From Candidatus Poseidoniaceae archaeon (lineage in GTDB: Archaea; Thermoplasmatota; Poseidoniia; Poseidoniales; Poseidoniaceae), in the NCBI GenBank assembly GCA_949372645.1, contig CASIAP010000004.1:186001-250000 (forward strand): DNA of 64,000 nucleotides. The letters are read 5' to 3'. The notes beneath the pieces are model-generated. The model worked only from the letters and a program-made list of their open reading frames with translations, ran no database searches and was not told the origin of the DNA. A program made the translations under genes and the position numbers. Shown piece after piece: positions 25,485-34,500 of this stretch (positions within the stretch are counted from its first letter, which is position 1; each line of letters opens with the position of its first letter).

Positions 25485-26818
25485 CGTGCAAGAGCGACGC
25501 ATTCATCGACAATTTCACCAGAAACACCAATATGGTTTGATGGTTCAAACATTGCTTCTAATTGCTCAGCTGTGAAGGCTGCTGCAATGGCGGGGGTGCG
25601 ACTGCATACATCGATTAATTCAATATTTTTATCGACAGCCTCAAAGGATGCAGCACGAAGGATTTCATGCGCTTCATCACGAGGTATTCCATGGTCAACA
25701 AGATCAATCATCACCTTTTCAGCCATGACCAAGCCTTTCTGAGAGTGGATATTGGCAAGGCAACGGTCTGCATCAACCCACATATTTTTCAGAACATCAC
25801 GAGTTTTAGCAAGAACATCTTCACACAAAGCAGAACCATGGGAAAGCGTAAATCGTTCACTACTGGAATTCGCTAAGTCACGTTCGTGCCAAAGCAAGGC
25901 GTTTTCATAGGTAGGGATAATCATTGCACGAACGATTCGAGCAAGTCCACATGCATTCTCAGATTTAATCGGGTTCTTTTTATGAGCCATGGTCGAAGAG
26001 CCTACTTGCTTTTCAATATCAAAACCTTCACCTGCTTCTCGAAGTTCAGAACGTTGGAGGTTACGTACTTCTTGCAGAATCTTTTCACACGATGTAGCGA
26101 CATTGGAAAGCCATGACACGTATTCAATATAACGATCACGTCCAACGACTTGGGTTGTAGCCAATGGCACTCCAAGACCAAGATGAGTCAAAATCAATCG
26201 TTGCAACTCACGTGCATTCTCACCTTGAGCGGCACCTGTTCCGACTGCTCCGAGGAATTTACCGACAGAAATACGTGGAGATGCTTCATCCAAGCGAATC
26301 AACTGGCGACGAAGTTCATCCAACCAAACTGCTGCCTTCAAACCAAAGGTAATCGGCACTGCTGCTTGTCCATGAGTTCGGCCTAACATGACCGTGTCAC
26401 GTTCGCGCTCAGCAACGTCTGCACAAACTCCAATCAACAAACAAAGTTGTTCTCTCAAGAGAACAATACTGTCTCGAAGTTGAATTGCCACTGCAGTGTC
26501 AACAATATCGTTTGAAGTCGCGCCAAGATGAATACACCATCCGGCATCACCAGCAGCCTCAGCCATTGCTTTGGTCAAGGCCATGATGTCGTGTCGTGTT
26601 TCAGCCTCAATTTCAGAAACACGTTCTTTCGTAACTGAATCTGGATTTGCAATTGCTGCAACGATGTTGTAGTCTTCTTCAGTAACTCGACCAAGTTGCA
26701 TATGAGCCCAAATCAGGGCACGTTCAACCTCAAGTTGGCGCTCATGGCGTCCAACTTCGGACCATATACGTTTGAAATCTTGGCAGCCATATCGGTAATC
26801 TAGTGGGCAGAAGGCCAT
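25469..26818 (-). CDS. purB: Adenylosuccinate lyase
   Basis: 449 residues from an ATG at 26818 (MAFCPLDYRYGC), chosen because homologues begin this way; an in-frame ATG at 26866 would add 16 residues. The enzyme cleaves SAICAR and adenylosuccinate in purine synthesis. The fumarase-superfamily signature GSSTMAHKKNP lies near residue 280, the catalytic His region LGATSNDIVDTA near residue 85, and GRTHGQAAVPITFG near residue 140. No other purine gene is adjacent. Confidence 0.94.
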   Translation of the reverse strand: MAFCPLDYRYGCQDFKRIWSEVGRHERQLEVERALIWAHMQLGRVTEEDYNIVAAIANPDSVTKERVSEIEAETRHDIMALTKAMAEAAGDAGWCIHLGATSNDIVDTAVAIQLRDSIVLLREQLCLLIGVCADVAERERDTVMLGRTHGQAAVPITFGLKAAVWLDELRRQLIRLDEASPRISVGKFLGAVGTGAAQGENARELQRLILTHLGLGVPLATTQVVGRDRYIEYVSWLSNVATSCEKILQEVRNLQRSELREAGEGFDIEKQVGSSTMAHKKNPIKSENACGLARIVRAMIIPTYENALLWHERDLANSSSERFTLSHGSALCEDVLAKTRDVLKNMWVDADRCLANIHSQKGLVMAEKVMIDLVDHGIPRDEAHEILRAASFEAVDKNIELIDVCSRTPAIAAAFTAEQLEAMFEPSNHIGVSGEIVDECVALARQAIE

Positions 26819-26904
26819 ACTTGTTTCCAAACGCCACGCTACATCAACATTGCCTTTGAAATTCATGCACCTTTATGCATGCTCAAATGACTCTCATCGG
26901 GGCA

Positions 26905-27399
26905 CTAGGCTTCATCAATGACGACAGGACTCATGACTGAACGGATAAGGATGATGGCGAGAGCCGTTGAAAGTAGGAAAGCGACACCGACGTAGGGTGA
27001 AATATTGTACCACATCATCGCTAAGCCGAGTAAGGACATGTACGATACAATTTGACAAATGGCTGAAGCCATTCTCAATTTACTCAATCGTTCTTCACTC
27101 AATTCACCTTTATGCTCGAGTAAAAAAGTGTAAATCAAGAAATAAATCCCTTGAAATGGAATCGTTGCAGCAATAATAGCCAAAGCTAATTCACGAATGA
27201 ACTTAGGGTCTCTCTCCTGCTCTATGCCGTGGAAGAGCATGAAGGCAGTATTGGTACCAAGAAGAGCTGCCATGATTGTCCAGCGCTTATCTTGGGATGA
27301 TGTACGGCTTTCAACATTGACCGATGTCGCATCCATGAGCCTTACGCTATTCGCAAAGGGTTTGATGTTTCCCATTGAAGGAGACGGGTATACGGCCAT
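26905..27399 (-). CDS. Four-helix membrane protein, function unknown
   Basis: Up to 164 residues. A polar N-terminal ~40 residues is followed by about four transmembrane segments (around residues 43-56, 71-92, 112-127 and 135-152). No family is recognised. Alternative ATGs at 27375 and 27336 lie within the polar part and no start has a clear ribosome-binding motif. A further small membrane protein follows upstream on the same strand, 12 bases away. Confidence 0.6.
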   Translation of the reverse strand: MAVYPSPSMGNIKPFANSVRLMDATSVNVESRTSSQDKRWTIMAALLGTNTAFMLFHGIEQERDPKFIRELALAIIAATIPFQGIYFLIYTFLLEHKGELSEERLSKLRMASAICQIVSYMSLLGLAMMWYNISPYVGVAFLLSTALAIILIRSVMSPVVIDEA

Positions 27400-27411
27400 T
27401 CATACAAGAAT

Positions 27412-27654
27412 TCACCAGAACCAATTCTCAAAAGAAACAGTTGAAAGAACCTTGATAATCACACCGGTGACCGTTGCAACTCCAAGTAATGCCAAAAGCA
27501 TGGCAAGTGGTCCATATTGGTTGGAGTCTTCGAAGAGAGTGGCACGAATGCCATCACGCTTAATAGCATGAGAAAAAGAGTCTGCTTCAGAATAATCGGA
27601 CAAAGGACGTCGAGGAATACGTTCACCTTTCCGGACAATTAAGTCGTCGCTCAT
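27412..27654 (-). CDS. Small single-span membrane protein
   Basis: 80 residues: a basic/polar N-terminal half (RKGERIPRRPLSDYSE) and one transmembrane helix near residues 48-70, ending in an aromatic cluster (ENWFW). Likely a tail-anchored-like membrane protein with its N-terminus in the cytoplasm. Function unknown. Paired with the four-helix protein downstream on the same strand. Confidence 0.58.
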   Translation of the reverse strand: MSDDLIVRKGERIPRRPLSDYSEADSFSHAIKRDGIRATLFEDSNQYGPLAMLLALLGVATVTGVIIKVLSTVSFENWFW

Positions 27655-27702
27655 ACCAACGGGTTATGCTGGTAGGGCATGAAGGTTACTCAATAATGGG
27701 AA

Positions 27703-28335
27703 TTGGGGGTAAGTATCAATGACAAGTTTCACTCACCCCGTCCTATGGGCAGAGCACTCTTTGATGTTAGAGGGGAAAATATTCATCTTGCAGTAGAAGG
27801 GAGTATCGGTGGCACAACTCTTGGTTTGCATATAGCCACCGACGTCATTGAACGGGGTGGTCGAGTCTTGTGGGCAACACCTTTCATGCCTGATAATGTT
27901 CGTTTTGGACAGATGTTCGCCCACCTTTCTCTCGCTCATTCTTCTCGCTACCATGCTATGAATTTGGTCGGTGATTTTAATCAAGCGATGGATATTTTGA
28001 TCGATACTTCAAATTCACTTCCAAGTGTACAATTAATCGTCTTGGATGACTGGTGCGATACATCCGGGAAAATACCAGCGGATAAAATCGCAGCAGTTCA
28101 ACGACTTGCTGATACAATAAATGACGATATATGCTTACTCTTGACAAGCAAAGGGAGCATCGATGCGAGTGGTAATTCAGACCATGCAATCATAGCACGT
28201 GGAGAAAAAGCAATGCGTAAAGCGGGATTCGAGATTTGGAGATTAGAACGTCCAAAAGATGGACATCACAGAGCACTTGTACGTTCAGATGAAACTATGG
28301 AATTGAAACTCGAAGAAACTGGTTTCTTTCACTGA
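27703..28335 (+). CDS. RecA-fold (RadB/KaiC-like) protein with degenerate P-loop
   Basis: About 196-210 residues. The layout is that of a small RecA-fold ATPase: a P-loop position VEGSIGGTTLGLHIA near residues 33-46, a strand after it (GGRVLWATPF), and a Walker B-like LIVLDDW near residue 108 followed by a late strand ICLLLTSKG. The Walker A lysine is missing (GGTT where GKT is expected), so ATP binding may be lost or altered. The longest frame uses a TTG at 27703; an ATG at 27745 is the alternative. It could be a RadB-type recombination mediator relative or a regulatory remnant. Confidence 0.62.
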   Translation: MGVSINDKFHSPRPMGRALFDVRGENIHLAVEGSIGGTTLGLHIATDVIERGGRVLWATPFMPDNVRFGQMFAHLSLAHSSRYHAMNLVGDFNQAMDILIDTSNSLPSVQLIVLDDWCDTSGKIPADKIAAVQRLADTINDDICLLLTSKGSIDASGNSDHAIIARGEKAMRKAGFEIWRLERPKDGHHRALVRSDETMELKLEETGFFH

Positions 28336-28586
28336 AGATCTTCGTCGTCATCTTCGCCAAGTAATTCTGCCATTTCTTCCAAGGCTTCATCATCGGGTTC
28401 ATCAAATTGACTCGGGTTCTTAGCGCCACCCTCGAGGAGATCTTCTCCAGCAACTTTAGGAGCCAAATCATCAAGCATTGATTGACGGTTTTCACGTGCA
28501 CGCTTAGTGATAAACCACGCCATACACAATAACATGACTGCAAGGATCAGATATGCGATGCTTTTGGTCAATTCTTCACTAGCCAT
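28329..28586 (-). CDS. Small membrane protein with acidic tail
   Basis: 85 residues: one N-terminal transmembrane helix (about residues 8-26), a short basic stop-transfer segment (TKRARENR) and an acidic cytoplasmic tail that ends in Glu/Asp runs. Function unknown. The 3' end overlaps the RecA-fold gene on the other strand by seven bases. TiaS lies upstream on the same strand, 42 bases away. Confidence 0.6.
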   Translation of the reverse strand: MASEELTKSIAYLILAVMLLCMAWFITKRARENRQSMLDDLAPKVAGEDLLEGGAKNPSQFDEPDDEALEEMAELLGEDDDEDLQ

Positions 28587-28628
28587 ACCACGGTCACTCC
28601 AATCTGTGTCTTATTGATTTCCCATGAT

Positions 28629-29834
28629 TCAGGATAAATCGGTCGAATCCATCCATTCCAAGGGTCGAGCAAGATGTCTGCGTGCATCGAGAGGGGGTTG
28701 AACCCAGGAGTCATAAGGAGGGTTTCGGGTAACTGATTCCCAAGTATCTTCGGTTCGTTGTTTGCATTGAGGGCATCGGCATCCTTGACCCTTACCCATC
28801 GATTTCATTCGAACCGAGCATTCATCACACATTGGACGATGTTGATTTGGATGTGCAGAAACAACTCGTAGTTTTTCAAGATGCAACACACCGAATTCGG
28901 GTGATAAACCGTAGCCTTCAATCACATCACCTGGCTGAAGCCACTGAGCGAGTTTTTTGACAGAACCTGATTCAGCAAATGCGAGCCATTTGCCACTTTC
29001 AGTTGTGATAACAGTATTACCACGGTTCAATATTCTAACATGGGCCACGGTCCCATTTTGAGAATGGGAGAGATGATCATCGGTTGCTTGATTGGTTACA
29101 AAAACTCGCAAACCTACCGCAAATTCGGTTAATTCCGCTGCCAACAACTGGTTTCCTGCTTCGAGTGCAGAAGATGCATCACGAGCACGAACTCCAAAAA
29201 GGACTGGACATGGACCACGTGGTGAGACCAGTCCTGTACCTTTGCGAGGGTCTCTTGAAAGAAAAGTCGAAGTCATCAAATCGATCATTGCAAGTGATTG
29301 TTCACAGACATCTCGTTCATTTTGTCCATGCCGTTTTGGTTCACGCCATGCAATTGCTTCCCATGTGCATTTCTTTTGTCGCCATGCAACAGCTGCTGTT
29401 GCTCCAATTCGTCCTTGCCCACCCCAGGAATGGTCAGCTTCTGGGACTTCATCTAACTGCACTTCAGATTGAACTGCCATGGTGTAAAAGTCTTCAGCAG
29501 GTTGTTCATTCGAGAACCAAACCATTCCAGGGTCTGCCGGAGATTGCACTCGAGCGTCATGCTTCGAAGGTGAAATTCTACCCTTTGCTGGAAGGAGGTG
29601 TTCTTCCCAAAATCGTTGGAGATATTCGAGAAGTTCACCTTCATCCCCGACATGTAATTCGACTGCAACTGCGGCATTGCCACGAGTTCGATGCTGGGCA
29701 AAAGGCCATAATCGCACAAGACGGGGGGAGAGAACTGTCACCGAAGGAGGGAGACTTTCGAGCAGAAGGTGAAATGAATAGGTGGTACAACCTTCCTTCA
29801 GGCTGTCCGTGTCGTCCAATCCGAGCCATCCCAT
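28629..29834 (-). CDS. tiaS: tRNA-Ile2 agmatinylcytidine synthetase TiaS
   Basis: 401 residues. TiaS attaches agmatine to C34 of tRNA-Ile2, using ATP, so that the anticodon reads AUA; it is essential and archaea-specific. The N-terminal GLDDTDS motif, the RTRGNAAVAVEL stretch, the KGTGLVSPRG segment, an OB-fold (VAHVRILNRGNTV) and a C-terminal zinc ribbon with CxxC pairs (CDEC ... CRCPQC) are in the family order. Its start lies four bases downstream of the HAD phosphatase stop codon, so the two are likely co-transcribed. Confidence 0.93.
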   Translation of the reverse strand: MGWLGLDDTDSLKEGCTTYSFHLLLESLPPSVTVLSPRLVRLWPFAQHRTRGNAAVAVELHVGDEGELLEYLQRFWEEHLLPAKGRISPSKHDARVQSPADPGMVWFSNEQPAEDFYTMAVQSEVQLDEVPEADHSWGGQGRIGATAAVAWRQKKCTWEAIAWREPKRHGQNERDVCEQSLAMIDLMTSTFLSRDPRKGTGLVSPRGPCPVLFGVRARDASSALEAGNQLLAAELTEFAVGLRVFVTNQATDDHLSHSQNGTVAHVRILNRGNTVITTESGKWLAFAESGSVKKLAQWLQPGDVIEGYGLSPEFGVLHLEKLRVVSAHPNQHRPMCDECSVRMKSMGKGQGCRCPQCKQRTEDTWESVTRNPPYDSWVQPPLDARRHLARPLEWMDSTDLS

Positions 29835-29838
29835 GTGA

Positions 29839-30507
29839 TCACCTTACAGGATGAAAGTCATCACCTTGGTTGTCTAAGTCAAGTATTCGTTCGACTACTG
29901 GAAATATTCCAGATGCGTCATGAACTTGGAATAAGCGCAAACCTTGTGCCCATCCGGCACCCATATCACTTCCACGGTCACCAACAATACAGTCCACAGG
30001 GTTTGATGCAGTAGGCTTTTTACCCCACCAATCCACTTGACCATCACCTGGTAATAATTCAGTAACCGATTCTCCTTCTTGACAGAAAGAATCGTCACGA
30101 AGAGTACGTTCCCCGAACCTTAACATTCCGGGCATTGGTTTCCGACACATGCATCGGTCTCGATGCCGATGTGGACAAGCCAGAATCATGTCGAAATGGG
30201 CATCTTCATCCTGTTCGAGGAAAACTTGACGCATGTGATTATGAATTTCATGCAAGCGATGTTCATCCCATAATCCACGTAAAATCGGAGATTGATTTGT
30301 GACCACACAGATTCGATACCCTGCCCGGCGAAGCATTCCAACTGCTTTGGGTGCATCGCTCAGCACTACAAATTCATCAGGGCTGTTGATGTATTCCGAA
30401 CTTCCGATGTTGAGGACACCGTCTCGGTCGAGAAAAGCAATACCTCCATGGACTGGAGAGAAATCTGGCAACTTCGCTGGAGTATACTGTACAACACACC
30501 CTCGCAT
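29839..30507 (-). CDS. GmhB-type HAD phosphatase
   Basis: 222 residues from the ATG at 30507; a GTG at 30555 would add 16. HAD motifs I (FLDRDGVLN), II (VVTNQS), III (the CRKP lysine) and IV (VGDRGSDMGAG) are present. The zinc-binding loop (CPHRHRDRCMC) marks the histidinol-phosphate / heptose-bisphosphate phosphatase group (GmhB). The substrate may be D,D-heptose 1,7-bisphosphate, histidinol phosphate or a related sugar phosphate; neighbouring genes do not decide. It precedes tiaS by four bases. Confidence 0.83.
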   Translation of the reverse strand: MRGCVVQYTPAKLPDFSPVHGGIAFLDRDGVLNIGSSEYINSPDEFVVLSDAPKAVGMLRRAGYRICVVTNQSPILRGLWDEHRLHEIHNHMRQVFLEQDEDAHFDMILACPHRHRDRCMCRKPMPGMLRFGERTLRDDSFCQEGESVTELLPGDGQVDWWGKKPTASNPVDCIVGDRGSDMGAGWAQGLRLFQVHDASGIFPVVERILDLDNQGDDFHPVR

Positions 30508-30590
30508 GGTCTGGCCACACGGTCGAAGGTGAAGTGATTTTGGTCGAAAGAACACGAGTGTTGAAATGGAATCATCATGTGGAATGAACT

Positions 30591-31514
30591 ATGCTGTTCA
30601 GTTCAGAGGTGGCGTCACTTATCGGTGCTATCGGTTTGCTTGCACTTGCAGTATCGTGGCACCGTAGTCGAATGGGTGGAATTCGTTTGGCCCAGTTTGG
30701 CTGGGTTTTGGTTGGTTTGACCTTCTTCAATGATGCCTCTAAATATCTTGGTCATGATGATCCAGTACTCACTGTATTCTGTATTGCTGCATTGCCGATG
30801 GGTATTGGAATGGCATTCTGGGAACAGCGTGTTGATGATGCTAAGACTTTACGTTCTTTGATCTGGGCAAGAGGTGCAGTGGCCTATGCGGGTGGTCCTT
30901 ACTTACTCATTGCACATGTTCCTTGGCTCAATGTTCTTGCCATTTGGTTTGTTGCCAGTCAAGCAGCATTCTTCCTACGTTTCTCAGGAAATGGAGATGT
31001 GGTTTTGGGAGAGACCACAGTCAATACACTCGATGGTGAAGTTGCCTGGAGTGCATGGGAAGGCAATCGATGGTTTATGGGAGATTTTATTGGAGAATAT
31101 CCATTTCAAACGGAGCTCACCCTCAGTGATGGGACCTCAATTGGGATAAATTTTGTTTTGGCCTGTACTGCCCTTCAATCGATGGTTATCTTCATTGGAG
31201 CTATCGCCGTTCTCGATATTGACTGGAAGCGCCGATGCCGCGCACTGCTCCTCACCATACCGGTGATTCATATCCTCAACCTGTTTCGGAATGCAGGATT
31301 GATTTGGATGCACATGACCTATACCAATTGGTCCTATCTCGGGATGTCAGTGTTTGAGTTTGGTCATGCCTATGCAGCCAGAGTCGTATCCTTGGGAGCA
31401 ATGTTTTTGATGGCTCTCATTATGTTTGATATTCTACCAGAACTACATCGGCATATCGTTCGACTCTTGAGACCGTTTGGATTACTCCAAGTTAAGGACA
31501 AGAAGAAAACATAG
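30591..31514 (+). CDS. Archaeosortase
   Basis: 307 residues with about eight transmembrane helices. The exosortase/archaeosortase catalytic residues are recognisable in the last third: Cys192 in LACTALQSM, Arg233 in NLFRNAG and His259 in FEFGHAY. Archaeosortases cleave C-terminal PGF-CTERM-like signals of surface proteins and link them to membrane lipids. The 308-residue size fits ArtA. It converges with a giant surface protein gene (two-base gap), which itself ends in a transmembrane helix plus a long cytoplasmic tail and so is not an evident substrate. Confidence 0.87.
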   Translation: MLFSSEVASLIGAIGLLALAVSWHRSRMGGIRLAQFGWVLVGLTFFNDASKYLGHDDPVLTVFCIAALPMGIGMAFWEQRVDDAKTLRSLIWARGAVAYAGGPYLLIAHVPWLNVLAIWFVASQAAFFLRFSGNGDVVLGETTVNTLDGEVAWSAWEGNRWFMGDFIGEYPFQTELTLSDGTSIGINFVLACTALQSMVIFIGAIAVLDIDWKRRCRALLLTIPVIHILNLFRNAGLIWMHMTYTNWSYLGMSVFEFGHAYAARVVSLGAMFLMALIMFDILPELHRHIVRLLRPFGLLQVKDKKKT

Positions 31515-31515
31515 T

Positions 31516-34500
31516 CTACTGCTTGTTCCAAGACTGAGTAGCATCTGTTCGTGACCATTCCATTCCACTACCTGCTGGATATTCGATGACTTCTTGACCA
31601 TTGGAATCAATCATACCCATGAGTTCTAAAGGCGGTGGTTGATGAATGGGCGTGTCAAACAAGTCACTGACATCATCAAAAGTGGTTGAAGATCTTACAG
31701 GAGCAGTTTTATATTCCTCAAATGGATTCATCTGTTCAGGAATCAATTGCTGCATAGGCATGGCATCAAGAGAGGGAAGAGATTTGTCTTCCTTGCCCAT
31801 CATTTCTTCATCAAAGCCTGTCGGAGTATCAGATGAATCCCAATCACCTGAAGACTCACTGCTACCACTGCGAAGGAAGAATACGAGAACACCAATCAGC
31901 ATGACAAAGAGAATGCCACCTGCTGAATAGATGACATCATTGGCTACACTTGGTGCAAGGTCAGCATTATCGCCGACTCCATCACCATCAGTATCTTTTG
32001 ATTCATCGGGATCATTTGGGAAAGCATCTTCATCATCTGGAACACCATCATTATCGCCATCAAAAGCATCGTAGGTGGTGTCACAAATCAATGCAGCAAT
32101 CTCTATTTCCGAGGAATCAAATTGACCATCAGAATTGGTATCCATCGTAATAAATTGATAATCATTCATGTATGATCGAGAAGAAAGCAGTTCAAGAGAT
32201 ACGAGATTTGAACTCTGTAATTGTTCGAAAGTCGAGAGAAGTTCATTGCCGCAGGAGCAAACATCTTGTTCTATTTCTCGGTATTCGAGTTCACCGTCAC
32301 CGTTGAGATCGATTTGTGAGAAAGTAACGTCTTCAGCAGCAGCAACTTCAAATTCACGTAATGACACTACCCCATCTGCATCCGTATCTGTCTTCATCAG
32401 TAATTCCTTAGCGATCTCATCACACGTGATGACAATAACTGGTTTGGTTGGTTCAACTGGGTCAACTGGTGGTAAATCGGAGTATTCCCATTTTGCAACA
32501 AGCGTAACATCAGAAAAGGTTTCTTCGGAGATGAGTGTAATATTAAATCGACCATTCGAAGGCATTTGAATAATGAGAGACTGCAAAGTAGCGTCACCGT
32601 TTGACTGAACGACAATCGTCTCACTGATGATATCAACATCAGGCATTTGTCGACCTCCTGGTCTGCCGTTACCGCCTCCATTAAAATCATCACCCCAATC
32701 GATAGAAATCTGTTCACCCTCACCTTCAATAATGAGTTGACCTTGACCACCAAATGTAGTTATCTCAAGGAATTCGCCGGGTTTAACTAATTGAACGAAA
32801 AAGAACAGTTCTTCACCTTTAGGTGCTTCGATACCGGATATTTCTTCACCATTGAAGAGTTCAATCGGAGTTCCATCATAACTCCAAACGTACCGATCTT
32901 CAAATGAAGCAGTAATCATAACATTCGCAAAGATTTTCTCAGTGTATACCAAGATATACCACATCCCAGGTGTTGGGTCATTGAAACCAATGGTATCGCC
33001 TGCACCAGGACTGCCCGAAAGATAATCATAATTTGCTGCATCAGGTGCTTGTAAATATTGCATGAAAAGCGTTGCTTCGCCGTATCCTTTATCTAGTGTA
33101 ACTTCAAGACGTTCAGTGCCATTTGCCACATTGATTTTGAAATATTGATACAAACCATCGTAACCGCTTAATGGCCCGTATGCAATTCCGGGTGAGAGCT
33201 CAATAGCATCTTCAGGAGCAATATTGTCCGGAGCATAAGCGAAACTTGCCCTTATGGTATAGTCGAGTGAACGACCGAAGGTATAGGCAGTTACGTAATA
33301 CGTGCCAGGTTCAATATCATATAATGTCGCAAGTTCATCATTTCCACCACTAATACTCCAAACTGTTTTACTGTTCAGTGAAGAGGATTGTTCATCATTA
33401 TCATCTGGTTCGAAGAAGTTTCCATCAAACAAATCAAACGGGTCGGGGACAGTACTCCATGAGAGTCCGAGGTTGATGTTTCCAGTACCGCCATAGGTCT
33501 CGACAGACAAACTGGCAAGAGGTTCTGTGACGTTGATGTAATAATAGAGTACACGATCTTCAAAAGATGATTGACGGTTGGTATCAATACGTTGTCCTGT
33601 CACTGGAATGCTGTTCAGGAGTTCAGTCATGTCATCCAATGCTGGTGGAGGGTCTGCTATGACCCAAGTAAGCTGCAAGGTCAAATCTTCAATATCCTTT
33701 GAAGGGATAAGAACAATCCACCAGGTCCCTGCATCTGGCCAACTCCATTCTTCGAACAAGAAACTAAAATCAGCTACAAAATGTTCATCATGGTCCCATG
33801 CACTTGGAATAGATTCGTGTGACATATAGACGTCAACCGTTATCGGTTCTTTACCAAACTGTCCAAATGAAAACATAGTGAAATACATCTCCTTAGACAT
33901 TTCATCGATGTTACCGTAGAAGAGAAGTTGATCACCTGCTTCTGCTGCATCAATTGTGTAATCTTGGTCGTTGGATAATTCTATCGCTTGAGTGACGATC
34001 GTTCCATCTGGCATAACCCAGTCAGCACCGATGATCGTCCCGTTGCGGCTATTTTGGTCTTGAGTTACCGCTCCTTCACCTTCAGAGAAAGTCCATTCAG
34101 AAATCAATTCCAATGTTGAATTTGGTAATAGACTCGTTGCCCAAACTGAGAGGTTATCCAGCATACCTGTGAAGTAATTACAGTCACATCCAGCACCCAT
34201 ACGGCCAATGTAAAACTCATCGCATTCCTCACCAGTAGTAAAACAGTCGTTGGAGCCAAAATCACCCAGTGGAATATTGGCATCACCAGCAGAAATCATA
34301 CCTGCAGACTCACCGTTGACAAAGAATTCCCCACCCACACCGATGTTGATTGAAACTGCAACATGTGACCAACTCTTCGTTGGAATACTCGTGTTCGAAA
34401 CTGGATGCTTTGAGAGACTGTATTCAGATGCATATGAGAGGGTCGCTCCATTGAGATACATACCCCATCCATAATCACCTTTCATCATGATAAATTGTAA

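Noticed and set aside
29084-29854. A 256-codon open frame on the plus strand opposite tiaS
   Set aside because: Leu/His-rich translation with no motif; fully covered by tiaS, which has clear signatures.
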